A DNA stretch of 64,000 nucleotides from Taxillus chinensis (GCA_023512835.1 CM042087.1:43146017-43210016), one strand, 5' to 3'. Shown: positions 35,935-49,148, counted from the first letter of the stretch. Notes: a model not told the origin generated them from the sequence alone. A program made the numbers and translations.

Positions 35935-36420
35935 GTGTAACTCTAAACCGTCAAATCGCTGAAACCGATTCAAATCAATCCACCAAAACCGCCAATTCGT
36001 CAAACCGTTAAAATCAAACAAAAATCGGTTTAGTTTGGTTTGAAATCGAATAATATATCGGTATGGTTTGGTTTGAGATTTCAAAACCGCGGTTTAAACC
36101 AAACCGAACCGAATAATATTGTTATTTACTTATTTTCTATTTCTATTTTATGTTTTTAAATTTACTTATTTAAGATTGTTTGTTAATACTTGATATGTTA
36201 TATTTGTGAATTATATCATCAAATTTTGAGACTTATAATTATAAATTTAACATGTATTAGTATTTATATGCTTACACGTTATTTACTTTTTTTTATTTAC
36301 AACATTTTAATTTTAAGAACTCAATAATTTATGGACTAAACCGACTCAAACCGATAATAATTCAAACCGTCAGTTCAAACCGAATCAAACCAAACCGAAT
36401 CAATTCAGTCCGGTTTGATT
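35935..36420. mobile_element. AAACCG-rich degenerate repeat element
   Basis: Both ends are built from degenerate aaaccg / cggttt repeats (35947-36110 and 36335-36420) around an AT-rich core, giving an overall inverted arrangement like that of many plant hAT-derived elements with subterminal repeats. Exact termini and target duplication could not be fixed. Confidence 0.5.
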
Positions 36421-36449
36421 TATGCTTTGCCCAATGCTACGCCATAATG

Positions 36450-36843
36450 GGAATCTAGATTCGCTAGTGAGTAAGATTAGCTCACCACCGTGGTAAGATA
36501 GTTTATTTTGTATAATATTGATATTTGTTTTAAAGTTGACCGTTACATTATATATTAATGTATGTATCATGCCTGTACAATTTTATGGTAATGTAACGGT
36601 AATTTTTATTCAAAAATTATTAGAACATAAATAAATTAATTTTGATTTAATTTTTTTTGTCCTTTTATCATAATTGAATCCTGCAAAAATTAATCATTGG
36701 ATCACCAATAAATTTTATAGACATAATACATATTTTATAAATATTTAATCTAACGATCAATTTATAAAATAAATACCGTGAGTCGAAATAAGCTAACTCA
36801 TCGTGATGGTGAACCGACCTTACTCACCAGGCAAATCTAGACC
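36450..36843. mobile_element. Mutator-like miniature element, copy 2
   Basis: It is closely similar to 29706-30103 over its whole length. The left end GGAATCTAGATTCGC and the complement of the right end GGTCTAGATTTGCC are inverted repeats of about 26 bp with mismatches. The flanks GCCATAATG (36441-36449) and TCCATAATG (36844-36852) match at 8 of 9 positions. The unfilled target GCCATAATG is present at 43935-43943. Confidence 0.75.
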
Positions 36844-36852
36844 TCCATAATG

Positions 36853-36930
36853 AAACTTCGATGTTAAACGTTATATGGCCAAAATAACCTCAAAAAAGCC
36901 TCTCAAATTCTCTCTTCTGCCAACATCTTC
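36853..36930 (-). pseudogene. Broken copy of the G-patch terminal exon (copy 2)
   Basis: On the minus strand the sequence parallels the terminal exon at 43955-44088: it keeps KMLAEE and REFE, then stops and frame changes appear, and the middle is shortened. It adjoins the MULE insertion in the duplicated 3' flank and runs into duplicated block 1. Confidence 0.6.
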
Positions 36931-36939
36931 TATCCCTTT

Positions 36940-37470
36940 TCAAATCAAATTCTTGGAACATTGTAGTTCCAAATTTTATAAATAACTACGTAAGATTTGC
37001 ATTATCCATTACAATTAAAATTAATGAAATAAAAATTTTATTATGCTTACTTTCTGTTTTCCCCATTTTCTGTCTTTTTTACTTTTTCAAGCTTTCATAT
37101 CATAAGAGAAGCTCCAACAACAACATGTATTTTTTCTCCACATGTAGAGATTTCTTTAGATGTGAAGATTAATTTTGTACGATTAACTCCAATAATCATT
37201 TTCATTTTAACTCTTTTTGTATTAAAATAATAAAATTAATAAAACAATCAATGATGAAGGAGAGAAGATATAGAATACGAAAAATAATATAATATTATAT
37301 AGAGAGTGAATGTTGACTTTTCATTTTTTTTTAAAAGTCATTATAGTAAGTTTCATTTGTAGAGAGTAGATAGAGAGCTTGTTAGAGTAAAATTTTTAAT
37401 TTTGACTCTTTATTTGTATAAAATAAAGAGTATCTTGGAGTTGCTCTAAACCTTTGTATGGCTAGAGACT
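36940..37470. repeat. Duplicated block 1, right copy
   Basis: It matches 24897-25075 on either side of a miniature element (37106-37446). Shared landmarks are tcaaatcaaattcttggaac, then actttctgt, atatcataa and gtatggctagag. Confidence 0.75.
37106..37446. mobile_element. TAA-flanked miniature element inside block 1
   Basis: It starts GAGAAGCTCCAACAAC; the complement of the right end is GAGCAACTCCAAGATAC. TAA occurs on both sides (37103-37105, 37447-37449). The matching block at 25044-25060 lacks it and has a single TAA, which directly demonstrates insertion. Confidence 0.8.
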
Positions 37471-37498
37471 ATGTATATAAACTTAGGAAAAATCTATT

Positions 37499-37643
37499 TG
37501 CAGGTACATTGTCAGCGTAATCCGTGCAGAACACTCTCTCTGTCGTTGGATTAGTATGAATAAAAAGTTTTAAAAAATAATAATACTAATCCAACGGTAA
37601 TGAAAATGCCCCCTACGCGAATTACCTGCCCAATGTACCTGCA
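37499..37643. mobile_element. 145-bp miniature element with perfect 13-bp inverted ends
   Basis: TGCAGGTACATTG (37499-37511) and CAATGTACCTGCA (37631-37643) are perfect inverted repeats. An inner inverted pair (ttggattagtat and atactaatccaa) adds hairpin potential. The equivalent position in block 1 near 25072 lacks it. TA-rich flanks prevent a firm target-duplication call. Confidence 0.75.
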
Positions 37644-37662
37644 TATACCATCACTCATTTAC

Positions 37663-37925
37663 TTATATATATACATATAAGATACTATTTTCATTATCAG
37701 ACCACACGTCGAAGATATCGTTCCATGCCCTGCAAACGAACCCGACACTCAGCAGTGATATGAAAGGGAGCCGTATCAAGATTTCTATCCAAACGTCCAT
37801 CGGAACATCATGTTCTTCTTCCTCTGCTAATACCTCATATTTCCTTTGCTTCTGATTCATCTTCTCTCCTAATTCCCAAGAGAGATGTGTATATATATTT
37901 GTCAATTCGTGTGGGTGAAAGATGC
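37663..37925 (-). pseudogene. Truncated duplicate of the F-box gene (5' end only)
   Basis: From its Met at 37860, about 46 codons match the intact F-box gene at 27203-28633 (MNQKQRKYEVLAEEEEHDVP, MDVWIEILIRLPFISLLSVG, FVCRAWNDI). The frame then leaves homology for FDVWSDNENSILYVYI and stops. The 5' untranslated sequence (gtgtatatatatttgtcaat) is also copied. The break near 37713 joins sequence like the start of duplicated block 2 (cattatcagaccacacgtc). No F-box-associated region remains, so a functional protein is unlikely. Confidence 0.8.
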
Positions 37926-37950
37926 TAGTTTTATTAAGACACACACACAT

Positions 37951-38024
<74 letters not shown>
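37951..38024. repeat. (GA)n microsatellite
   Basis: About 37 GA units with one AAAG interruption, upstream of the truncated F-box copy at the position where the intact gene has (TA)n. Confidence 0.95.
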
Positions 38025-38026
<2 letters not shown>

Positions 38027-38204
38027 TTTTAAGATTTAAGAGCATGATACGAGACTTAAAAGAGGAGTCTAACCCACCTTCCCCAAACGAATCTGCCAAA
38101 TTCGACTTAATATTCTTCACCTTCTGTTTGTCTATTTGTGCAGAACGATATTATAGAGAAAACGATAATAGTGATAATTATAATATTAATAATTATTACA
38201 CATT

Positions 38205-38520
38205 ATCAAACTACACATCCAAAATTATAAACTATCAAAGATATACTATTTAATAATTAAATAAAGAATGAAATAAATTAAGAAATATATACGAGATACT
38301 GTTCAAAGAGATCATAAAACACATTATCAGACCACACGTCTAAGATTATGAACCGTCAAAGATACACTATTTAATAATTAAATCAAGAATGAAATAAAAT
38401 TAAGAAATTGGCTAAATAGATCCCAAATAAAAAATTCATATAGAAATTTAAAGTTAATAATTAAAGAGTTTCGCATAAAATAATAAATTATTCAACAATT
38501 GTAATGACAAAATAAAATGT
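38205..38520. repeat. Duplicated block 2, right copies (tandem)
   Basis: 38305-38480 matches 25619-25810. A shorter neighbouring copy at 38205-38285 (catccaaaattataaactat, then ctatttaataattaaataaa) shows local tandem duplication on this side. Confidence 0.7.
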
Positions 38521-38551
38521 TACCTTACCTAATTCGCCAAGAATGTTGCAG

Positions 38552-40915
<2,364 letters not shown>

Positions 40916-43233
40916 ACACTGAAATTTGAGAAAACGCCAGCCAGCGTATTTGACATTGATTTACTCTTCATTTCTTACATACAATGTTTGATTTGCTCTA
41001 TTCGTGTTAGGAACTATTATAGGCAGGTTCATTGAGTGCGTCTTCCCTAGACGATGTCCATTGCATATTAGGAGAATAAATTAGAGATGCTGCCTCAAAA
41101 ATAAAAGGCATCATTAAACTTCCCGTAGTATCATGCCATGGGACAAACCCCACTTAAATTCCCAAAAGCTATAGAATAATCAAAGAGAAAAAAATAGTTA
41201 GTAACTATATTAATCAAAGATAGTTAACACATAATCAATAATTAAATTAACCCATTAAAATTAACAATTTGATAGTTAGCATGTATTTAGTAATTAGAAC
41301 TAGTAATTAGATAATAATGATTAGCATTCGGATTAACCAATTAAATCAATTATTAAATTCCAGGATACATATAATTAGATAATTAACGTGAGATTTAAAA
41401 TAATCAGTTTATAATCAGTTTGAGTGTTTAATAAATGTTATAAAGATAGTGATCATCTTTAATTATTAGATTTAAATAGCATGCACATGTTTGCCGTTCA
41501 AATAAAATAGGATTCTAACTTTTGAGTTTTTTTTTAAATAAATCAAATAAAACTTTAAAAATCGCTGGCGAGTGTGACCGATGTGATTTGGCGTCGTTAA
41601 TTTGGTTCGGGTTCGGGCTCGGCCGGATGTGATGGATCGTAGGCTCCGTCCTTGGGCTGTAGGACTTGGTGAGGACAAGGGTTAATGGAGGGTGCAGGCC
41701 CAACTTATAAATCACCGGGGCCCATCCATAATCGCCCCAAACTCAAACTCCTTTTGTTCTTTTGTATAGTAAGGTCGATTAAACTCCTTTTACTTGTAGA
41801 CCCCTTCTAATCATTATAAAAAAAAAAAAATTAAGGTCACTTATAGATCATAAGTCGTTCACCCGTCAAAGAGCATTTAGAGTGTAGGTTAACTATATAA
41901 CACTAACGCTCAGCTTGACAAAGGATAGAAAAAAAGTGAATGAATTTGGGGTGGAAAATATATGGAAAGAAAATGTGTAGAAAGAAAAGGGGTGGAAAAT
42001 TTGATTGGTTAGTTGGGGTGGAAAAAAGGTTAAAAAAAGTATATTTTATAATTTGTTGGGAAGAAGAAAAAATTTTAAAAAATAAATTAATTTAGAAAAT
42101 ACCAATTTAACCTTATATCTTAAATAATATAACAATTAATGAAGGGCAAATTGGACAAACTATTGCTACAGTTGGTTTTTCATAGCTTTTTACAGCAATT
42201 TGGTGCGGATTGTATTTCATGCATTTCCATACCAATTTTCTATGGGCCCATCACTTTTCCCTATTAAACAAGCACTTGAAAAAATCATTTCCGCCTCTTT
42301 TCCCTGGAAAATTCGATTTTCCATACTTGCCAAGCATAAGGTAACGAAATCTAAAGTAGTACAGTGTAAATGATTTCAAAATATTAAAAATTGAAACGGA
42401 GAGGATGATCGTCATCTGGATCGGGCATTCTCTACCTATAATTTAGGTTATATATGATTGTATGGATCATTTGAATTTTTTTTCTTTGACCTTTACTATT
42501 GTATTTGGGTTAAACTTCCTTATTTCTCTTGATTTACAATAAAGTCATCTTTAAAAAATATTAGTAAGGAAAAAAATATAGATGCCTAAAGATTATAACG
42601 AACGCCGTGATTTACTAAGATTATGACATCTACTCTACGGTCCATGTCTGCTACAGGCCGGTGACACTGATCGCGATCCGAGCCCAAGTCTCGCGTGTAG
42701 ATATTAGCTATTCATGCACCAATTTACGATCCAAATTCACTTCGTGAAAACACAAATTGATAATTCACATACGTTATCAAATGCTTTTAAATGATAGTCA
42801 AAATAAAAAGTAATTTGAATATTTCGACTACGTAAATAATAATGTTGTAATAACATGTGTTTTTCTTTTAATGAAAATAAAAATTAACGCTGCATTTTTG
42901 TTTTTCTTTTGTGGAGAGAACATTAGATGAGATAACATAGGAGCTATGAAATATTAGGATATAAGAAATTTAAAATAATACGTGCTTACTAAAATCATTG
43001 GAAATGTGATTTGTATGATGAATACTTGAGTGTATGCTTTCCCTACAACAGGTAACAGACTGATAATTTCACTCCAAGTTACGACTTTAAGTCAGTATAA
43101 TTATGAAAAACGAAAAATATTAGATGATTTTTGGCTTAGTTTTTGAGAAATAAGTATATTAGCAATAAGTTTATCATCATTTATATTTATCTTTGTTCAT
43201 TTCTTTCCTATATTGAAAATTAGTATAGAAACA
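40916..43233. other. Intergenic DNA
   Basis: No gene is seen. The DNA is AT-rich except for a GC-richer patch at about 41560-41740 whose open frames resemble no known protein. Confidence 0.5.
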
Positions 43234-43350
43234 TTCAAAGCCATTACAGCAGCCAAACTTTATATTAGTTGGGCAGCAACCATGACTACCTCTTTAGATA
43301 CAGGGGTGCCCTCGGTGATGTGCCAGCAAGCTAATGCTCCTATCCCATTG
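43234..43350 (+). pseudogene. Beta-galactosidase (GH35) exon relic
   Basis: Thirty-nine codons read FKAITAAKLYISWAATMTTS then LDTGVPSVMCQQANAPIPL. This resembles the plant GH35 segment YIxWAAxMAxxLxTGVPWVMCQQxxAPDP, with Trp changed to Ser in GVPW and Asp lost from APDP. A stop follows where INTCNG would be expected. No other exons of the gene are found nearby, so this is an isolated fragment. Confidence 0.75.
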
Positions 43351-43954
43351 TGAGTTTTATTCTTTTTGCTCTTATAATTATTAGCCCATATTTGATTTAT
43401 ATAGGTTAACACTTGTAATGGGTTTTAGGTTTAATTTTCTATTAAAGAGCTATTGGAGTTTGATCTAATATGACCGGGATTTTAGGCAGCCACTGACTGC
43501 TATGCGAACAAAGAAGAGTGGATTGGCCTCGCATGGTTCTTTCGGGATCATTCAGGATGTGTCTCATTTTTAACCGTTTTTTTGACAAACCAGTGAACAG
43601 CATCGCAATCCTGGCCGTTGATCTGCACTAAGTATGCAACGATTTCCACAACTAGGCAATGACGGACATTTTGTGTTTCCACGGCAACAACGGGCAACGA
43701 TACAAAACCCGCGGAAATCTCATGGTTGTTGAGTTTTTTTTTAAAGGACAAAATTGAGACTAGACCCCCATGAATATAAAAATGGTTTAACTTTACAGCC
43801 CATCTAATCATAGAAATAGAATATATATCACCTGTCGGCTAAATTTACATGATAATGGAAAGGTTCAAGAACTGTGTACAACATGTTTATTACATGGGAA
43901 AAAAATCTCACTGCCCAAGAGCTGCATCTGGGAGGCCATAATGGAACTTCGATA
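43351..43954. other. 3' flank of the G-patch terminal exon (copy 3, unfilled)
   Basis: Sequence from about 43790 to 43943 is the paralogue of 29570-29705 and of the 36430-36450 flank, but without the MULE-like element; the single target is GCCATAATG at 43935-43943. A further shared patch, gattttaggcagccact, is at 43483-43499. No gene is seen in 43351-43790. Confidence 0.65.
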
Positions 43955-44088
43955 TCAAACATTATCTGGCCAAAATAACCTGAAAAAAGCCTTCTCAAAT
44001 TCTCTCTCCTGCGACTGCTTCTCTTCTGCCAACATCTTCTTCATCCTTTTGGAGAGTGGTTTTGCCTTGGCCTTAGAGGGGCCTGTTC
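43955..44088 (-). CDS. Candidate terminal exon of the G-patch gene
   Basis: On the minus strand, an acceptor (cccccacag) at the end of a poly-C tract is followed by codons for TGPSKAKAKPLSKRMKKMLA, EEKQSQEREFEKAFFRLFWP and DNV, then a stop. Basic, helix-forming ends of this kind (..FWPDNV) are what I would expect at the C-terminus of small plant G-patch proteins, and the location downstream of the G-patch exons fits. The exon needs one carried-over base, whereas the only donors seen near the end of exon 3 are in phase 0. Either a small exon between 44150 and 45130 has been missed or the junction is broken. Confidence 0.55.
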
Positions 44089-44092
44089 CTGT

Positions 44093-44121
<29 letters not shown>
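44093..44121. repeat. 29-base poly-G tract (poly-C on the gene strand)
   Basis: An uninterrupted run of G forms the polypyrimidine tract of the acceptor of the candidate G-patch terminal exon. Length errors or variation are likely here. Confidence 0.95.
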
Positions 44122-44123
<2 letters not shown>

Positions 44124-45132
44124 AGTAAGACATAATGAAGTGACACAAATGACGCACTGAATAATAAGTGTGCATCTACGGTGCTTCATGCTTGAAATTC
44201 TGTGTGAAGGATATGCAAGATTATATTCCACTCACAGTGTGAAGCTTATATCTTTTATTTTATTATTAAAAAAAAATAACAAGCCAGTAAACATACACCT
44301 ATAACTTTCTTCCAGTTGCTCTAAATTTCAAGTTTGCAACCATGTATTGCAGCCTACCAACTACAGCCAAAAGTACACAAACTTCACCAAAATTGAAAGG
44401 GGAAAAAAATGACAGTTGATAGCGTGTAAACCCACCATGATTTGATGGGTGAAAGAGCCACTTTATCAATAGTTTGGGCCAATATTAACTCACCAAACCG
44501 GGCCTGAAGGCCATAATCCCTCCAACCCAGCTGGCCCCTTACACCCAGCCACCAGCCTGTTTCGCAAACTAAATAAACAATATATCTGCTTGCGCATAAT
44601 ATTTAATCTCCAATTGACACTGCAAGATTATGTGAATTAAGGATACAAAGAAAGGGAATCATTTTAGATCAAGTAATCCGAAACTCCAATCTCCAGTCCA
44701 CAGTTAGATTCTGTAGTTAGGGATGTATTGTAATCCTTGCTAGAAGTCCAATACATTTTTGTTCCATAAGACTAGCCCTTGTTTTTTGTTCCATAACAGT
44801 TAGATTCTGTAGTTAGGGATGTATTAACAATTATTTAAAATGCCTAAAAAGTAACTACGTATAAGCAGTTATTCTCTTACTAGGCCTAGTCTATAGAAAA
44901 AAAAACAAGTCGTTAAGTCTATCAAATTGTCAACGAATAATACAATGTTGTTTCTTCTTCTTCTTTTAAAAGTTTATAATCTAATCATAAATTGTGAAAT
45001 CCAAACAGTAGACTGGTTATGAATTCAGCTTCAGCATAGAAGCATCTAAACATCCAAATACCTATCAGTATTTTAGTGATCTTATCACCCTAAAAAAAAT
45101 TAGAATATGCATTCAGAACATGAGAATCATGC

Positions 45133-45823
45133 TTAAACTCGTTTTGCTGCAGATACCCGAGTTTCCGAATGTTGTGATAACTTCCTCTTCTTGACTTTAT
45201 CAGCTCCCAGGCCTCGCTTATTTATCTTCAGATGCGCCTCTACAGGCTCCAACCTTCCCTGTTAATTTACAGGCCACATAGGCATGGATCAGTTACAACC
45301 ACAACATACAGAAGTTACATAAAATCAAAGGTAATCTGAATCTGTTTTAAAAGGAAAGATGTTACAGAAGTCATGGAATAAACAGCGAGAGAAACTCAAT
45401 AGTCATTCGTACAAATCTTAAACCAATGAAAATTGAGCCATCGTGATAAACTTGTGCAACACAGCCATGGGTAAAGTTAAGTTCACACATAATTATGAAT
45501 CATTAAACACAGACAGACCTGTTGGGATGCGCCGAGACCAGTTCCTTCTTGCCATCCGTGCTTCTTCAGGAGCTGCAGGAGAAGACCACAAATTCAAAAG
45601 CAATGAGTAAACCCTAAAAAACACAAACCCTCCGAAATTGAACGCCCACGAAGAAACCCTAAGAAAAGCGCTAGATGGGACGTGCTTGAATAGATTGGAA
45701 AAAATGCGAAAAGACAAAACAAAACAAAACAATGGAGAAAGAGAGAGAGACCCTATAGCCGATATTGGAGGAATCGATAGCACCGACTGCGCTCTCGTGG
45801 TTCCAGCACAACTGCTCTCCCAT
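45133..45823 (-). CDS. G-patch domain protein, exons 1-3
   Basis: Exons 45823-45752, 45572-45519 and 45258-45133 join in frame on the minus strand. Together they read MGEQLCWNHESAVGAIDSSN, IGYRLLKKHGWQEGTGLGAS, QQGRLEPVEAHLKINKRGLG and ADKVKKRKLSQHSETRV. The G-patch glycines (GWxEGTGLG, QQGRLEP, NKRGLG) are all present. G-patch proteins bind RNA or activate DEAH helicases in splicing and ribosome assembly. If translation ends at the stop at 45135-45133 the product is 83 residues. Alternatively a donor at 45138 (cga|gtttaag) removes that stop and leads to the exon at 43955-44088. Two telo-box-like AAACCCTAA motifs (45609-45617, 45654-45662) lie in intron 1. The small domain and clean splicing support a real gene; its 3' end is unresolved. 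Confidence 0.75.
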
Positions 45824-46957
45824 TTTGCTCTGCAAATTGATAGCCTTCGAACGAAGACCAATCCCCTTCCTCGCGACAGCACGGGGGTGGCGGCGATTTC
45901 AGCGACGGGGGTGGCTGTGGCGGCCTTCTTCTCTCTTTTTTCTCTCTCACACAGAAAACGCCGCAGCTTTAAAATGCAGCTTCTCGTATATTTTCCGTTG
46001 CGATATAAATATAGATGACAATAGATAATTTTATATTATTTAAAATAATATTATAACTAAAAAATAAAACAACCCTTTATATACACCACAATAAATAAAT
46101 TACTCTTTATATTATTAAAATATTAGTATTTATTTAATATTTTTTATAATTAAATATGAAATAAAAGTAAAAAGTATGATAAACATAAAATAAAATATTA
46201 GATATTTTTTTAGTTGTAATTTGATAATTATAAGAATTGAAGAGTTCTTTTCAATATATTTGAAAATACTGTATAAATTATATGAAAAATAAATATATAT
46301 GAGACTTCTGCTATGTCAATAATTTTATGACTTTTAAACTTTTTTCCCAAAAAATAAACTCTTATAATAAATCTGCCATTAGTACTCTGAATACTAAGTT
46401 TCCTATTTATTAATTATTTTATGAACGAATAAATTAATATCAACGAAATATTAAAATAATTGCATGGTTGCAATACTTTTCATTTAACTATAATTTTAAT
46501 AGTTTATACTAAAATTTTTAACTATACTTTTCATTTAACTATATTTAATCATTAAATATTTTTTTAACGATTTATATTAAACTTTTCATCTAACTACAAT
46601 TTCATTACGTTGAAATATTGTAGCAATTATGATAGTAGATATAAAGTTAGATAAAAATGTAATATAAACTTTTAAAAATATGTTTAACTTTCCCAATTAA
46701 GTATTACATCTCATACAATACTTCTGCTATTGCAACTTGCATGAAACACAAATATTTGACTTGTTTTAACGTGTTTTGTATATATGGCCTGTTAGTTATA
46801 AAAGTACTAACAATAGTTTTTAAACTATTTTCTTAAGTTTACATATTTAAATTACTTTTTTTTCACCATATACAAATATATACTGTAATATATTCTCTTG
46901 ATTTCCTAATATATCATTAATATAATATTTTATTATTATTATTTAACTAGTATTTTT

Positions 46958-46993
<36 letters not shown>

Positions 46994-48711
46994 TGTAAAA
47001 TTTGTGAGAACCGATAAAAATTAAGGTGGCAAAAATAAAAAAATAAAATATAATAATCATACATAAGAAACATTATTTCTAAGTACATTGAAAAACACTA
47101 TATGGACCTCATTGAAAAAATGAAATATTTGACTTCTATCGTTACTACTATTTAATGTATTTTCACTCTTTTTCTTTAAATAAAATGAAACAAACTTTTT
47201 ATATAATTGCTAATAGTGCCCTAATGAAAAAAATATTGAGAGAAAAATAAAAAAATAAAATGAGTCTTTTCTTTCTTTTTCTTTTTTATGTTTACCAACG
47301 CACAAAACAAATTTGGAGAGGTTGTGTTAGACTAATAGTTTTTTATATATTTTAAATACATTAACAGTCATACAAGACATAGCATCTTGTGTGTGCAAGT
47401 GTCTATATATAAACTCATGATTAGATGGATATGCTTGATAAAGGTCAAATATAATTCTTGCTTTAAAAAAAAATACACAACTCAATTGTGCAAAGTTCGA
47501 ATGCACAAAACTGACTTCTTGACATTTTAAGCCAATTTGAAAATGCATCAAAGCTACGCACTTCTCAAATTGGTGGTCGCAATTCTTTATTGATTTATAA
47601 ATTTATACAATAAATGAGTCGCATGAAAAAAATCAGCGAGACTATTTGTCCAACCTGGCCAAAATGAAATCCAACATTGCTTTTGTGCATTGTTTGTATA
47701 CAAGTGGTACGTAAAAATAAAAAGAACTTATTTCACATGAAAAGTTTACTTGTGGGGAGACTGTTATAACGGTTGATAATATGAAAGCAGTAATTGAAAA
47801 TTGAATTGAAAAAGAAAAGCCTACATGCTTACTATGAGCTAAAAAGCTATGAATTGAAAGGCTATGAAATGGCAATAATCGAAAAGGCTGAAAATTTAAA
47901 GGTTATTGAGGTTAATATGAACTGAAAAGACTAGAAATTTTAAAGACTCTATCAAGGCAAAATAATTATTTGTTTATAATGTGTTCAGATGATTATCGTT
48001 TACAATACAAAAATATCGATAAAACTAAGACCCGAATGCTATTTTGTATAAGAAAAATGATCGTTTGACTAGAATGCATTGTAGAGGTTGAAGGATTACC
48101 TTATACAATACAAATGTACTAAAAATTTTAAAGTTACAAGACTTAGAGCCAAATAACGATCTATTACAATGCAAAAATAATGGAAAAATAAAGGGTACAA
48201 GGCTATTTTAATGTTTATTTAAGTCTGAAGAATTACTGACTACAATGCATGCATGAATTTACATAGTGAAAATCTAACTGCATTAAGTTATATGAAAATA
48301 TGTCATGAGTCCTATGAGTTAGTATTACATAAGTGTTAACGCAAATGTATTATGAAGACCAAGGTGCTTAGGTACGAACAATGAGATGATGCACCCTACG
48401 TGGTATTGCATACCAAAATGAAAGACACGTAACCCAGGTCAACCGGTGTGTTACCCATGACAAATATTTTTGAGATTTTTTTAGATACATTTTTAAAGAT
48501 AATTATATATTATATATATTTGTTAAAATTGATTATAAATCATAAAATTAATAAAAATGTATTTAAAAGATTATCATAAATTAATGGTAAAAAATTGTAT
48601 ATAAAGAATTTTAGAATATAAATAAAACTAATCTATAAAACATTAAAGATGATTTTGTGAAAATTGTATTTAACTTTTTTTGCCTATTCATGTGTGTCAA
48701 AAAGCGATTTC
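45824..48711. other. G-patch upstream region and AT-rich intergenic DNA
   Basis: The first 150 bp are GC-rich and probably the promoter of the minus-strand G-patch gene. The rest is AT-rich without a gene. A (TA)n tract lies at 46961-46989. Confidence 0.55.
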
Positions 48712-48803
48712 GTTTGATCAAAATATAAAAATTGTTTGATCAAAATATAAAAATAGCTGTAACTCTCTTGGGGAATAATGTTGTTTGATCAAAATATAAA
48801 AAT
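48712..48803. repeat. Triplicated 21-bp motif
   Basis: The motif gtttgatcaaaatataaaaa occurs at 48712, 48734 and 48783: the first two copies are adjacent, the third follows a 27-bp spacer. It lies about 350 bp upstream of the PP6 start codon. Function is unknown. Confidence 0.8.
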
Positions 48804-49106
48804 AACTTTGATCAAATTGTTTTTAGCAATTAAAAACGTCTTTGTCAAAATTGTTTTTTTATATGGGGAATGATTTTTCAATGGTGTCGATGAGAAAATT
48901 TCTCCAGGGGAAAAAAACCCCACAAACATTGCCTTTATTTTTATCATTCGAAAAAAACAGAAATTGAGGGAATAGAGTTGAATCTGCTGCTGCATCTCCC
49001 TCTCTCTCTCTCCCTCCCTTCCTTCGTCTTCCATCGGGTTGTCTTCTCTCTCTCGTCTGTCCGCAGCAGCGGCCACTGCGGAGAAGAAAGAAAGAAAGAT
49101 AGAATT

Positions 49107-49138
49107 GAAGAAGAAGAAGAAGAAGAAGAAGAAGAAGA
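49107..49138. repeat. (GAA)n in the PP6 5' untranslated region
   Basis: About ten AAG/GAA triplets end 10 bp before the start codon, preceded by CT-rich sequence (48998-49030) typical of plant leaders. Confidence 0.9.
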
Positions 49139-49148
49139 GAGGAGGAAG

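Noticed and set aside
37885..38253. Open frames made of long Arg-Glu or Leu-Ser repeats
   Set aside because: They are translations of the (GA)n microsatellite, not proteins.
41472..41715. Two overlapping minus-strand frames in a GC-richer patch
   Set aside because: They are short, of low-information composition, and match no family.
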